64,000 nt of DNA from Maribacter flavus (GCF_008386635.1 NZ_VUOE01000001.1:1240001-1304000), one strand, 5' to 3'; shown: positions 49,483 to 58,735, counted from the first letter of the stretch. Translations and numbers: made by a program. Notes: generated by a model not told the origin, from the sequence alone.

Positions 49483-50907
49483 ATGCAAAGAAGAAAGTTT
49501 ATAAAAAATACGGTTGCTGCCTCGACCGCATTTAGTATTGTTCCCAGTTTTGTAATGGGAAAAACCCATGTGCCTCCAAGTGATACCCTTTATTTGGGTG
49601 CATTTGGTGTTGGTGGACGTGGGGCCGGTGTAATCCAGGGGCTCAATGAAACTCAAAAAGTGAAATTTGTTTCCTTTTGCGATGTCGATGATAGAAGGGC
49701 AGCGGAAACCTATGCCAATTTCCCCGATGTTAAAAGGTACAAGGATTTTAGAACGGTCTATGACAAGCATCTGAACGATATGGATGCCATTATGGTAGCC
49801 ACTCCGGACCATATGCATGCATCTATTGCCCTGCCTTTTATGAGGGCAAAAAAGCATGCCTATGTTGAAAAACCGTTGACCCACAATATCAATGAGGCGC
49901 GTTTAATGACCCAAGTGGCCAAGGAAAACGGAATCGTTACACAAATGGGAAACCAAGGCGCTTCCAGTGATGGCAGTCGCGAAGCCAAGGAATGGATAGA
50001 TTCCGGAATTATTGGAAAAGTGTATAAGGTAGATTGTTGGACAAACCGACCCGTTTGGCCACAGGGTGTTCCCGTTCCCCAAGGAAAAGACCGTATTCCC
50101 AAGGGTCTGGATTGGGACCTTTGGTTGGGGACCGCCGAGATGAGGGATTATAATGATGCTTATCTACCCTTTAAATGGAGAGGTTTTTGGGATTTTGGAA
50201 CAGGTGCCTTGGGCGATATGGGCTGTCACATTATGGAAACCCCATTTAGTGTTTTGGGACTTGGTTATCCAACCGAAGCCGAGGCAAGTTGCACCACGAA
50301 TTGGGTGGGTGATTTTGTGGAGGCAGATTACAGCGAATCCTGTCCGGCTTCGTCCATTGTACGATTAAAATTCAACACGCCAGAACATGGCGATATCGCC
50401 TTGAACTGGTATGATGGTGGATTACTCCCTGATTTACCGGATGAATTGAAGGATGGAGAAACGATTGGAGATAACGGTGGTGGAAGCATTTTCTACGGTA
50501 CCCGAGGAATTTTGGTCTGTGATACCTATTCTAGAAACGCACGATTATTGCCCTCAACGACCATGGAATTGTTGACACCTCCAAAACCCTATTTAAAACG
50601 TATTCCTGGGGATACGGGCGGCCACCAAAGAAATTTTGTGGAAGGATGTTTGGAAGGAGTGGAAACCTCTTCTGACTTTGAACGCTCCGGACCTTTGACA
50701 GAAGCAGTTCTCATGGGTAATTTGGCCATTAAGGCCTTCCAATATAAGAAACTGAAGGAAGGCAAAAAATTGGGAGACTGGGACCCTTTTGAATATCCAG
50801 GTCGACGAAAAATCCTTTGGGATGGCGACAACATGCGGGTAACCAATTGGGAAAAAGCGAACGAATGGGTAAAAGGAAGTTACCGAAAAGGATGGGAATT
50901 AAGCTAA
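49483..50907 (+). CDS. Exported Gfo/Idh/MocA family oxidoreductase
   Basis: 474 aa from ATG 49483, whose N terminus MQRRKFIKNTVAASTAFSI is a Tat-type signal; a start 12 codons upstream would mask it. Rossmann domain (GAFGVGGRGAGVIQ), the signature VEKPLTHNINEAR (about 126-138), then the long C-terminal domain with TGALGDMGCHIMETPF. Bacteroidota have many Tat-exported Gfo/Idh/MocA proteins of this length, which carry a bound NAD(P) and act on sugars in the periplasm. Monocistronic, with a hairpin terminator after it. Confidence 0.88.
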   Translation: MQRRKFIKNTVAASTAFSIVPSFVMGKTHVPPSDTLYLGAFGVGGRGAGVIQGLNETQKVKFVSFCDVDDRRAAETYANFPDVKRYKDFRTVYDKHLNDMDAIMVATPDHMHASIALPFMRAKKHAYVEKPLTHNINEARLMTQVAKENGIVTQMGNQGASSDGSREAKEWIDSGIIGKVYKVDCWTNRPVWPQGVPVPQGKDRIPKGLDWDLWLGTAEMRDYNDAYLPFKWRGFWDFGTGALGDMGCHIMETPFSVLGLGYPTEAEASCTTNWVGDFVEADYSESCPASSIVRLKFNTPEHGDIALNWYDGGLLPDLPDELKDGETIGDNGGGSIFYGTRGILVCDTYSRNARLLPSTTMELLTPPKPYLKRIPGDTGGHQRNFVEGCLEGVETSSDFERSGPLTEAVLMGNLAIKAFQYKKLKEGKKLGDWDPFEYPGRRKILWDGDNMRVTNWEKANEWVKGSYRKGWELS

Positions 50908-50930
50908 GCGGCCAATAATCAAAAATGTAT

Positions 50931-50961
50931 AAAAGGGCTAGGGTTTAATTCCTGGCCTTTT
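50931..50961 (+). terminator. Terminator after the exported Gfo/Idh gene
   Basis: Imperfect stem AAAAGGGCTAGG / CCTGGCCTTTT with one bulged base and a G-T pair, loop about 8 nt, followed by TACTTTTT. Confidence 0.65.
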
Positions 50962-51024
50962 ACTTTTTAAACGGTCCAAATCCCTATATTTAAAAACGTA
51001 AACCAACTTAATACTTAATTTTAC

Positions 51025-52308
51025 ATGCTTGCCTGGCTGGGTCTTTTAACCATAGTTGCTCTTTTGTTCCTTGTCATGAGCAAGAAAATGGCCGCTGTTG
51101 TAGCCTTGATTATAGTTCCTATCGTAACCGCTCTTTTGGGTGGTTTTACTACGGAAATAGCAACTTTTATAACCGATGGTTTAAAATCCATCGCTCCCAC
51201 TGGGGTCATGTTCATTTTTGCCATTCTATTCTTTGGTATATTGACCGATGCGGGAACCTTTAAACCCCTGATAAGGGCCCTACTGAAATTTGCCGGGAAC
51301 AATCCGTCCCGGGTTGCCGTGGCTACGGCATTATTGGCCATGGCCGTTCATTTGGATGGCTCGGGCGCCGTAACGTTTTTGGTGACAATTCCGGCACTTT
51401 TACCGTTGTACGATACGTTGCAAATGAAGAGAACCACCTTGGCCACCATAGCCGCGTTGGCCGCGGGCACAATGAATATCCTACCTTGGGGTGGACCAAC
51501 CATACGGGCAGCCACAGCTTTGGAGGTAAACGTTACCGAATTATTTAACCCATTATTGATTCCCGTTATTGGAGGCCTTTTGACCGTTTTGGTTATCGCC
51601 TATATTCTTGGCAAAAGGGAACGTGTGAATAAAGGTGCTGATATTGATGTCATAGCACGGGAACAAGAAACAGATACCAAACTGGAACGTCCAAGGCTAT
51701 ATTATTTCAATATTGCCCTTGTATTGGTCGCAGTGGGAGTTTTGATCAGTGGAATCGCCCCGCCGCATATTATTTTTATGATAGCGTTTTCTATATCCTT
51801 ACTAGTAAATTACCCGAATCCAAAGGAGCAGGGCGAGCGAATCAACGCACATGCAAAGGCAGCTCTTTTAATGGCCAGTATATTATTTGCCGCAGGATGT
51901 TTTACGGGAATCTTAAAAGGTTCAGGGATGATAAATGCCATGGCAGAAAGTGCAGTAACTTACATTCCAGATACCATAGGTAGTCACTTGGCCGTCATAA
52001 CCGGTGTATTATCCATGCCTGCCAGTCTGTTGTTTGATCCGGATTCCTATTATTTTGGAATACTGCCCTTATTGTCCACCACGGCATCCCACTTTGGTGT
52101 GGAGGCTATTGAGGTAGGAAGGGCCTCGATTATCGGTCAAATGACAACAGGGTTTCCGGTAAGTCCGTTAACGGGCTCCACGTATCTATTAATTGGACTC
52201 ACGGGAATCGAATTGGGGGATCATCAGAAAAAAACCATACCATTGGCATTTTTGGTGACCATGGTTATCTTAGTTTTATCCCTAATGATTGGAGCAATAA
52301 GCTGGTAG
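51025..52308 (+). CDS. CitMHS-family transporter
   Basis: 427 aa, about 12 helices of the citrate-Mg2+:H+/CitM type within the ion-transporter superfamily. Matches in pattern: SIAPTGVMFIFAILFFGILTDAGTF, VAVATALLAMAVHLDGSGAVTFLVTIPALLPLYD, TMNILPWGGPTIRAATAL and FPVSPLTGSTYLLIGLTGIELGDHQKKTIPLAF. Imports a metal-citrate or related hydroxy-polycarboxylate. First gene of a five-gene operon; the next gene starts 2 nt after its stop. Confidence 0.88.
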   Translation: MLAWLGLLTIVALLFLVMSKKMAAVVALIIVPIVTALLGGFTTEIATFITDGLKSIAPTGVMFIFAILFFGILTDAGTFKPLIRALLKFAGNNPSRVAVATALLAMAVHLDGSGAVTFLVTIPALLPLYDTLQMKRTTLATIAALAAGTMNILPWGGPTIRAATALEVNVTELFNPLLIPVIGGLLTVLVIAYILGKRERVNKGADIDVIAREQETDTKLERPRLYYFNIALVLVAVGVLISGIAPPHIIFMIAFSISLLVNYPNPKEQGERINAHAKAALLMASILFAAGCFTGILKGSGMINAMAESAVTYIPDTIGSHLAVITGVLSMPASLLFDPDSYYFGILPLLSTTASHFGVEAIEVGRASIIGQMTTGFPVSPLTGSTYLLIGLTGIELGDHQKKTIPLAFLVTMVILVLSLMIGAISW

Positions 52309-52309
52309 C

Positions 52310-53647
52310 ATGAAAAAGATTAGAATAGGAAGCGGAGCTGGGTATGCTGGAGATCGATTAGAACCTGCCCTTGAATTAATGGAGCATGGCAATCTAAATT
52401 ATATCTGTTTTGAAGGCCTTGCCGAAAGGACCATCGCCTTGGCCCAAAAAGCTAAAAAGGCCGATCCGGAAAAAGGCTATAATGACCTTCTTCTTTATCG
52501 GATGGAAAAAGTTCTTCCATTGGCACATAAAAACAAGATCAAGGTCATTACCAATATGGGGGCGGCCAATCCAAAAAAAGCCATGGAAGAGGTTGCAAAA
52601 TTGGCTACTACATTGGGGCTTAAAAACCTGAAAGTAGCTGCAGTTATTGGGGATGACATATCGCATAAAATACAGGATTACATCCGAGAAACTGTTATTG
52701 AAACCGGGCAGCCATTATCTGAAATTAATAAGGACCTATTCTCCGCAAATGCCTATTTGGGCTCCGATGGCATTGTTGAAGCTTTAAGCAACGATGCGGA
52801 CATTATCATTACCGGAAGGGTTGCGGACCCTTCCCTTTTCCTGGCACCCTTGCTTTATGAGTTTGAATGGGAAAAAACCGATTGGAAAAAAATGGGCATC
52901 GGAACCATGATCGGCCACCTATTGGAATGTGCCGGACAAGCAACCGGGGGCTATTTTGCCGATCCCGGTATTAAAGAAGTTCCAGATCTTTGGAATTTAG
53001 GATTTCCCCTAGTTGAAGTAAATGATGCCGGGGAAGGCTTTATCACTAAATTGGAGAATACCGGGGGTATGGTCACCACCGCTACATGTACGGAACAATT
53101 GCTGTATGAAATACATGATCCGGAAAATTATCTAACCCCAGATTGCACCGCTGATTTTTCGAAAGTTACGTTCCATGAATTACAAAAGGACATTATTGAA
53201 TTTTCCGGGGCCTCGGGAAAATCGGCTACGGCAACGTATAAAGTAAGCGTTGGCTATTTGAATGGTTTTATTGGCGAAGGCCAAATAAGTTACGGCGGCC
53301 CCAACTGTATTGCAAGGGCGCTATTGGCCAAGGAAATCGTAGAAAAAAGGTTAGAAAACCTGCCTTTCCCAATCTCGAAATTACGATGTGATCTTATCGG
53401 TATAAATTCCCTATTTGATGAAGGGGAAATGCCCAAGGAAATCAATGAAGTTCGATTAAGGGTAGCGGGGAAAACAAACACCAAAGAACAGGCCCAGTTC
53501 ATTGCCAATGAGGTGGAGACCTTATATACCAATGGTCCTTATGGTGGTGGCGGTGCAACCAAAAAAGTAGAGGAGATTATTTCCATTGCCTCCATATTGG
53601 TTCCCAAAGATGATTTTGAAATTAACGTACTCTATAAAACTAACTAG
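52310..53647 (+). CDS. AtuA family protein (acyclic terpene utilisation-like, DUF1446)
   Basis: 445 aa. N terminus KIRIGSGAGYAGDRLEPALELMEHGNLNYICFE, then NAYLGSDGIVEALSNDADIIITGRVADPSLFLAPLLYEF, which are the AtuA/DUF1446 hallmarks. In Pseudomonas AtuA belongs to the citronellol/geraniol catabolic cluster, but its reaction is not settled. Here it lies next to a citrate-type carrier and without acyl-CoA enzymes, so a hydroxy-acid substrate is more likely than a terpene. Cytoplasmic; tightly coupled to both neighbours. Confidence 0.85.
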   Translation: MKKIRIGSGAGYAGDRLEPALELMEHGNLNYICFEGLAERTIALAQKAKKADPEKGYNDLLLYRMEKVLPLAHKNKIKVITNMGAANPKKAMEEVAKLATTLGLKNLKVAAVIGDDISHKIQDYIRETVIETGQPLSEINKDLFSANAYLGSDGIVEALSNDADIIITGRVADPSLFLAPLLYEFEWEKTDWKKMGIGTMIGHLLECAGQATGGYFADPGIKEVPDLWNLGFPLVEVNDAGEGFITKLENTGGMVTTATCTEQLLYEIHDPENYLTPDCTADFSKVTFHELQKDIIEFSGASGKSATATYKVSVGYLNGFIGEGQISYGGPNCIARALLAKEIVEKRLENLPFPISKLRCDLIGINSLFDEGEMPKEINEVRLRVAGKTNTKEQAQFIANEVETLYTNGPYGGGGATKKVEEIISIASILVPKDDFEINVLYKTN

Positions 53648-53649
53648 CC

Positions 53650-53949
53650 ATGAAATTATGGGAAGTTGCTCATGTGAGAACCGGGGACAAGGGAAACATC
53701 AGTAATGTTTCCGTTACCGTCTATGACCCTGAACATTTTAATATGGTTTCGGAAAAATTAACTCCGGAATTTATTAAGAAATGGTTTGGGAAACAGGTAC
53801 TGGGTGAGGTCAAAAGATATGATCTACCTCAACTTGGCGCGCTCAATTTTGTAATGTATGATGCTCTTGGAGGTGGGGTGACGTCTTCCACCGCCTTGGA
53901 CAAACACGGAAAAACGCTTGGGGCTTATTTATTGGACATACCTTTTTAA
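53650..53949 (+). CDS. AtuA-like C-terminal domain protein
   Basis: 99 aa. VAHVRTGDKGNISNVSVTVYDPEHF and RYDLPQLGALNFVMYDALGGGVTSSTALDKHGKTLGAYLLDIPF match the small domain that in many AtuA proteins is fused at the C terminus. Here it is a separate gene 2 nt after AtuA, so AtuA is split into two chains that probably form one complex. Confidence 0.85.
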   Translation: MKLWEVAHVRTGDKGNISNVSVTVYDPEHFNMVSEKLTPEFIKKWFGKQVLGEVKRYDLPQLGALNFVMYDALGGGVTSSTALDKHGKTLGAYLLDIPF

Positions 53950-53959
53950 AACAAAGATT

Positions 53960-54988
53960 ATGAAAAAAATATTGGTCATTCTATTTCTATCGCTAACAAG
54001 TTTGCTATCCGCTCAAGAGGTATTCCAAGGAAAAGTGGTCTTAGACTCTATTTATTCGAAGAACCTGGAGAATGATTTAGGCGAGAACCCAACCAGAAAG
54101 GTGTCCGTTTATTTGCCACCAAATTATGACGGTTCAGAAACCAGATATCCCGTAATCTATTTTTTACACGGTTTTTTGAACGACAATAGTCTAATGGATT
54201 ACATGAAAGACCTTTTGGATTATGCCATCGCGGCCGAAAAGATTGACCCCTTTATTCTTGTAATACCCGATCAGCGGACCACCTATGACGGAAGCTTTTA
54301 CTCGAACACGGGAGTTTTTGGAAACTGGGAAGATTTTACCGCCTATGATTTGGTCTCTTATATGGATAAGAACTATCGAACCTTGGCCAAACCCGGTAGC
54401 CGAGGAATTACCGGACATAGTATGGGGGGATACGGTGCTTTAAAAATCGCCATGAAACACCCGGATATTTTTCAAACCGTTTATGCGCTGAGTCCTGGAG
54501 CACTGACCATTGTAAGGGAATATGGACCGAACAGCAATACTTATGTTGAATTTTCCAAAATGAAAACCATAGAAGATCTTTCAAAATCCTATTTTGGAAA
54601 AGTCATTATGGCGTTCGGAAGGTCATGGTCCCCAAACCCCAATAAACCGCCATTTTATTTTGATTTACCTTTTGAATATGTAAATGACGAAATTGCTGCC
54701 AATCCCGAAGTGCTACAAAAATGGTATTCCGAAATGCCCGTTCATATGATCGATGAATATATGGAAAATCTCAATGCGCTTAGGGCCATAAAATTCGATT
54801 GGGGAAGAAATGCCGGGGAACGTTTTACCATACAATGTAAAATGTTCAGTCAGCGCTTGGAAAACGTAGGTGTAAAACATTTTGCCGAAGAATATATTGG
54901 CAACCATACGAACAATATCTATACAGAAGATGGCCGAATTCCGCAACAAATGTTACCTTTCTTTGATTATTATCTTGATTTTGAATAA
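53960..54988 (+). CDS. Secreted esterase (alpha/beta hydrolase, esterase D-like)
   Basis: 342 aa from ATG 53960, whose signal peptide (KKILVILFLSLTSLLSAQ) decides the start. Alpha/beta-hydrolase fold with YPVIYFLHGFLNDNSLMDYM (oxyanion area), nucleophile Ser in GHSMGGYGALKIAMKHP (about 162) and a late His in YIGNHTNNIYTEDGR. Esterase-D or feruloyl-esterase-like; it would free a carboxylic or hydroxy acid in the periplasm for the CitMHS carrier. Eleven nt after the AtuA-like gene. Confidence 0.85.
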   Translation: MKKILVILFLSLTSLLSAQEVFQGKVVLDSIYSKNLENDLGENPTRKVSVYLPPNYDGSETRYPVIYFLHGFLNDNSLMDYMKDLLDYAIAAEKIDPFILVIPDQRTTYDGSFYSNTGVFGNWEDFTAYDLVSYMDKNYRTLAKPGSRGITGHSMGGYGALKIAMKHPDIFQTVYALSPGALTIVREYGPNSNTYVEFSKMKTIEDLSKSYFGKVIMAFGRSWSPNPNKPPFYFDLPFEYVNDEIAANPEVLQKWYSEMPVHMIDEYMENLNALRAIKFDWGRNAGERFTIQCKMFSQRLENVGVKHFAEEYIGNHTNNIYTEDGRIPQQMLPFFDYYLDFE

Positions 54989-55031
54989 TACATGTAGGTT
55001 GATAACCAACCGATTAACTAATTTGACTATC

Positions 55032-56783
55032 ATGAGAAAACTATTGTTGCTTGCCTTTCAAAAACGGATTGTCCTTATCAGCTATGCCATCATTGCCCTG
55101 GTCGTACTTTCTTGTACAACCGAAAAGAAACAAACCGGCACCCTATTGATCCACGGTGGCCCCATTTACACCATGGATTCCCTGAATCCCGTGGTGGAAG
55201 CCGTGGTCACCCTTGATAACAAAATCCTGTTTTCCGGTAGTTTGGAAAATGCCGAAAAACTAAAAGGCCCAGAAACCCAAGTAATCGATTTGGAGGGTAA
55301 GACCATGACACCCGGACTGATCGAAGGGCACGGACATTTTATGGGTCTCGGCTACAATGAACTTAATCTCGACCTTATCAACACCAAAAGCTTTCAGGAA
55401 ATTATCGATGCCGTTGCAGATGCGGTCCAAAAAGCACAACCCGGTGAGTGGATTACGGGACGGGGCTGGCACCAGAGCAAATGGGACCAACTGCCGGAAA
55501 ATAGCGTTTTAGGTTTTCCCACCCATGAAGCACTTAGTGCCATATCGCCAGATAATCCTGTCTACCTAAGACATGCCAGCGGACACGCCGGTTTTGCAAA
55601 TGCAAAAGCAATGGAATTGGCCGGACTTCAATTGATGGGTACCGAAAACATGGATGCCCTTTCCGTGGAAGGTGGTGAGGTCATCGTGGATGATTTGGGC
55701 CTCCCAACCGGGGTGTTTAACGAACGTGCCATGACCCTTATCACCAAACACATCCCTGAGAACACGCCAGAGAAGGACATTCAGGCCTTCGAATTGGCCG
55801 TGGCCGCCTGCCACCGAAACGGTATTACGGGTTTCCATGATGCCGGCATTGGGAGGGAAACCATTGCCCTTTATGACAAAATGAAGGCCCAAGGTAAAAT
55901 GGGGATACGTATGTACGCCATGTTAACGGGATGGGACAAAGAGCTCCTCAACGAATGGTACAAAAAAGGTCCCAACGTAGATCCTGAGCACCTTTTTACC
56001 ATACGGTCCATAAAACTGAATTGCGACGGGGCCCTTGGGTCTAGAGGGGCCTGGTTGTTGGAACCCTATTCCGATAGGCCTGATCATTTTGGCCATGAGA
56101 CCTTGCCCATGGAATTTGTCAAGGAAACATCCTTGAAAGGGCTGGAACATGGCTTTCAGGTCTGTTCCCACGCCATTGGAGATCGCGCCAATCGGGAAAT
56201 TTTGGACCGCTATGAAGCGGCTTTTAAGGAAAAACCGCAGATGGTCAATGACAATAGGTTTCGTATAGAACATGCCCAGCATTTACACCCGGACGATATT
56301 CCAAGGTTCGCGGAGCTTGGAGTCATTCCCGCAATGCAGGCCGTGCATTTATCCTCCGATCGTCCTTGGGCGATAGACCGTTTGGGAGAAAAACGAATCA
56401 AGGAAGGTGCCTACATGTGGCAGGCCCTTTTAAAGAGCGGGATTCCCATTGTGAACGGTACGGATGTTCCCGTGGAACCCTTGAACCCTATTGCCAGTTT
56501 TTACGCAAGTGTCACACGGAAAACCCTGGAAGGGAATCCAGAGGGGGGTTATGAACCCGCTCAAAAGATGACCCGGGAACAGGCCTTACGTTCCTATACG
56601 CTTGATGCCGCTTATGGCGCCTTTGAAGAAGGTATTAAGGGTTCCATAACGGAAGGAAAACTGGCCGACTTCACCATTTTTGACCAAGATCTAATGACGG
56701 TACCCGAAGATACATTATTGGACACCCAAGTGGTAATGACCATTTTTAATGGGCAGGTGGTTTACACAAAAGATGTCAGATAA
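55032..56783 (+). CDS. Amidohydrolase lipoprotein (YtcJ-like)
   Basis: 583 aa from ATG 55032. Signal with lipobox LVVLSC (Cys about 29). YtcJ-type metal-dependent hydrolase: GLIEGHGHFMGLGYNELNLDL (HxH), WITGRGWHQSKWD, SHAIGDRANREILD, RIEHAQHLHPDDI and NGTDVPVEPLNPIASFYASVTR (Asp). A predicted periplasmic or outer-membrane-bound amidase or deacetylase. Last gene of the operon, 43 nt after the esterase. A GC-rich hairpin follows. A longer reading frame from 54882 exists but runs through the esterase 3' end and lacks a signal at its start. Confidence 0.85.
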   Translation: MRKLLLLAFQKRIVLISYAIIALVVLSCTTEKKQTGTLLIHGGPIYTMDSLNPVVEAVVTLDNKILFSGSLENAEKLKGPETQVIDLEGKTMTPGLIEGHGHFMGLGYNELNLDLINTKSFQEIIDAVADAVQKAQPGEWITGRGWHQSKWDQLPENSVLGFPTHEALSAISPDNPVYLRHASGHAGFANAKAMELAGLQLMGTENMDALSVEGGEVIVDDLGLPTGVFNERAMTLITKHIPENTPEKDIQAFELAVAACHRNGITGFHDAGIGRETIALYDKMKAQGKMGIRMYAMLTGWDKELLNEWYKKGPNVDPEHLFTIRSIKLNCDGALGSRGAWLLEPYSDRPDHFGHETLPMEFVKETSLKGLEHGFQVCSHAIGDRANREILDRYEAAFKEKPQMVNDNRFRIEHAQHLHPDDIPRFAELGVIPAMQAVHLSSDRPWAIDRLGEKRIKEGAYMWQALLKSGIPIVNGTDVPVEPLNPIASFYASVTRKTLEGNPEGGYEPAQKMTREQALRSYTLDAAYGAFEEGIKGSITEGKLADFTIFDQDLMTVPEDTLLDTQVVMTIFNGQVVYTKDVR

Positions 56784-56825
56784 CTGAACCATCGTTACAG
56801 GTTTTCACTATATTTCCATAAAATT

Positions 56826-56868
56826 CGCCACTAGCGCATCAACTCGCCCACTGATAACGCAGGTGGCG
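56826..56868. repeat. Imperfect inverted repeat between the amidohydrolase and an orphan gene
   Basis: Arms CGCCACTAGCG (56826-56836) and CGCAGGTGGCG (56858-56868), two mismatches, 21-nt loop. It is more GC-rich than its surroundings and sits at the left edge of the AT-rich orphan gene. It could be the operon's terminator without a T-run, or a recombination-type palindrome. Confidence 0.4.
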
Positions 56869-56906
56869 TACATAGCACGGCGTTCTGATTAAGCCAAAGC
56901 GGTAAT

Positions 56907-57572
56907 ATGAGTCAATCTGAACGTATTTTATTCTTAATTAAATTCGGACAAAAGAAATATTTGGAATCTCTTCGTAATAAAGGCGAGCTTTATTTCAAAG
57001 CAGCCAAAGCATTCAATCAAATTAAAAAGCTTAACGAGGCACAAGGAGACAGTAATGAAGGAGCTATATGGATTGAAAATCTAAAAAATATTCAAACAAC
57101 CCTTAATCATCCAAAGCTCGGGGAATTTAAATTTAGAAGCGTTCCTGGCACCTTGACTAAGCTAACCCAGTTTAATCATAACTATTTGACATGTAGTTTT
57201 TATGCTGTCACGAATAAGGATTTTGAACGCTCAGACATTTTTGAGGTAGACGAAAGAATGTCAAATTTTGGAGGACACGCCCTAGTAATATCAAACCCCA
57301 AAATGTTTATAGATAGTGTATTTGAGTATGCTGAAAAAGACAATATTCAATTATTCGCTAAAACAGTTACTTATGAAGATTTAAATAGAGAAGGCAGAAT
57401 TGAATTGAATCCTTTTGTAAAAAAAGACATTCACAAGTATCAAAAGGAATACAGGATGGTAATAAAGAATTCACTTGACGATTCAAAAATTCTATATTCT
57501 CATATTCTAGGTGAAAATGGAAAAATCATACCGACAAAAACACATGAGAAACTACAATTCAAAATTGAATGA
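56907..57572 (+). CDS. Orphan protein, DUF2971-like in outline
   Basis: 221 aa, no signal peptide. Pattern LFLIKFGQKKYLESLRNKGELYFKAAKAFNQI near the N terminus, NYLTCSFYAVT in the middle and IHKYQKEYRMVIKNS near the C terminus recalls DUF2971-type proteins, some of which turn up in defence islands; this match is by eye and weak. The gene is much more AT-rich than its neighbours. It is followed by a 20-base sequence shared with the DUF2019 gene's 3' flank and a stem-loop, which suggests that it came as a single-gene insert. Confidence 0.5.
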   Translation: MSQSERILFLIKFGQKKYLESLRNKGELYFKAAKAFNQIKKLNEAQGDSNEGAIWIENLKNIQTTLNHPKLGEFKFRSVPGTLTKLTQFNHNYLTCSFYAVTNKDFERSDIFEVDERMSNFGGHALVISNPKMFIDSVFEYAEKDNIQLFAKTVTYEDLNREGRIELNPFVKKDIHKYQKEYRMVIKNSLDDSKILYSHILGENGKIIPTKTHEKLQFKIE

Positions 57573-57586
57573 AAAGGTCAGCTAAC

Positions 57587-57617
57587 AACAAAGAACTGAG
57601 TTAAAAACAAGTTCTTT
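57587..57617. repeat. Shared 20-mer plus stem-loop behind the orphan gene
   Basis: AACAAAGAACTGAGTTAAAA (57587-57606) is identical to 9560-9579. Here it also forms an 8-bp perfect hairpin, AAAGAACT (57590-57597) / AGTTCTTT (57610-57617), with a 12-nt loop. At 9565 the second arm is degraded. It may be a terminator or a cassette end. Confidence 0.5.
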
Positions 57618-57664
57618 TCGTTCAATATAGACATAGCATTCTCATTACTTATTTTCCTAAATAG

Positions 57665-58735
57665 TTAAAAAAGACTCAACTGACCAGTCTTGTATTGTTC
57701 ATGCAATTCCGTGTTCAAAGCGGGAAACTTTTTGTCCTTAAAATAGACGCGTTTTGCGAGCCTGACCATATCGTGGATTTGGGTGGCTATCTTCCCTTCG
57801 CCCTTACTTCGGATACCAAAGCGGCTATCGTTTAAGGTACCTCCATGGCATTCCTTGATTTGGTTGAGTACCTTGTCCGCCCTATCAGGTAGGGTCTTGC
57901 GGATCCAATCGGTGAAGATACCGCCAATGGCACCGTTCAATCTCACAACCGTAAAAGCAAAGGATACCGCCCCATTTTCCGAAACGGCTTTGGCCAAATC
58001 CATGACCTCATGGCTATTGATTCCCGGAATGATGGGGGCCAACATCGCATTGACCGGAATGCCGTTATCGGACAGAACTTTTATTACCTTCAGCCTTTTG
58101 GGGATAGAAGCGGTTCTCGGTTCCAAAATCCGCCGGGTCTCCTCCTTTAAGGAAGTTATAGAAACATTCACCCCGATGAGTCCGTAGTTGTTCAATTCCT
58201 TTAAGAGGTCCAAATCCCTTAATATCAAGGCATTTTTCGTGATGATTCCTACAGGGTGCCTGTATTTCAAAAAAACCTCCAAACAGGCCCTTGTTAATTT
58301 GAATTCCTGTTCCGCAGGCTGGTAGCAATCGGTATTACCCGAAAGTACAATGGTGCAGGCCTTCCAGGACTTGCTTTTCAACTTCTTTTCTAGCAATCTT
58401 GGAGCATCTCTCTTAACCAATATTTTTCGCTCAAAATCCAAGCCGGCGCTGTAACCCCAGTATTCGTGGCTATTTCTTGCATAGCAATAGACACAACCAT
58501 GTTCACAGCCCTGATAGGGGTTCATGGAATATAGCATCCCCACATCGGGACTTGTCACTTCGTTGACGATCGTCTTTGGAAAAATAGGAATGTACTGGGT
58601 TTTGTTTGTATCGGCCGGCTCACCTTCCAATCGGCAGAACTCCAGAAAATCGTCCCGAGTCTCGTAACTATATTGAAGGAATTTGTTGGGCGTATTTTCC
58701 TGTGCCCCTCTTCCTTTTATAGGGGAATTGTTCAT
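57665..58735 (-). CDS. PA0069-family radical SAM protein (spore photoproduct lyase-like)
   Basis: 356 aa. Radical SAM cluster C-x3-C-x2-C at C77, C81, C84 (GCEHGCVYCYARN). The context YSMNPYQGCEHGC… HEYWGYSAGLDFERKILVK and KACTIVLSGNTDCYQPAEQ is the PA0069/SplB-like family. Function is unsettled; relation to DNA-lesion repair enzymes is by sequence only. It binds a 4Fe-4S cluster and S-adenosylmethionine. Monocistronic. Confidence 0.9.
   Translation of the reverse strand: MNNSPIKGRGAQENTPNKFLQYSYETRDDFLEFCRLEGEPADTNKTQYIPIFPKTIVNEVTSPDVGMLYSMNPYQGCEHGCVYCYARNSHEYWGYSAGLDFERKILVKRDAPRLLEKKLKSKSWKACTIVLSGNTDCYQPAEQEFKLTRACLEVFLKYRHPVGIITKNALILRDLDLLKELNNYGLIGVNVSITSLKEETRRILEPRTASIPKRLKVIKVLSDNGIPVNAMLAPIIPGINSHEVMDLAKAVSENGAVSFAFTVVRLNGAIGGIFTDWIRKTLPDRADKVLNQIKECHGGTLNDSRFGIRSKGEGKIATQIHDMVRLAKRVYFKDKKFPALNTELHEQYKTGQLSLF

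Noticed and set aside
53918..53959. Esterase start inside the AtuA-like gene
   Set aside because: It would place 14 residues in front of a good signal peptide; ATG 53960 is right.
54882..55031. Longer N terminus of the amidohydrolase starting inside the esterase gene
   Set aside because: The lipoprotein signal begins at 55032; the extra 50 residues have no family match and overlap another coding sequence.
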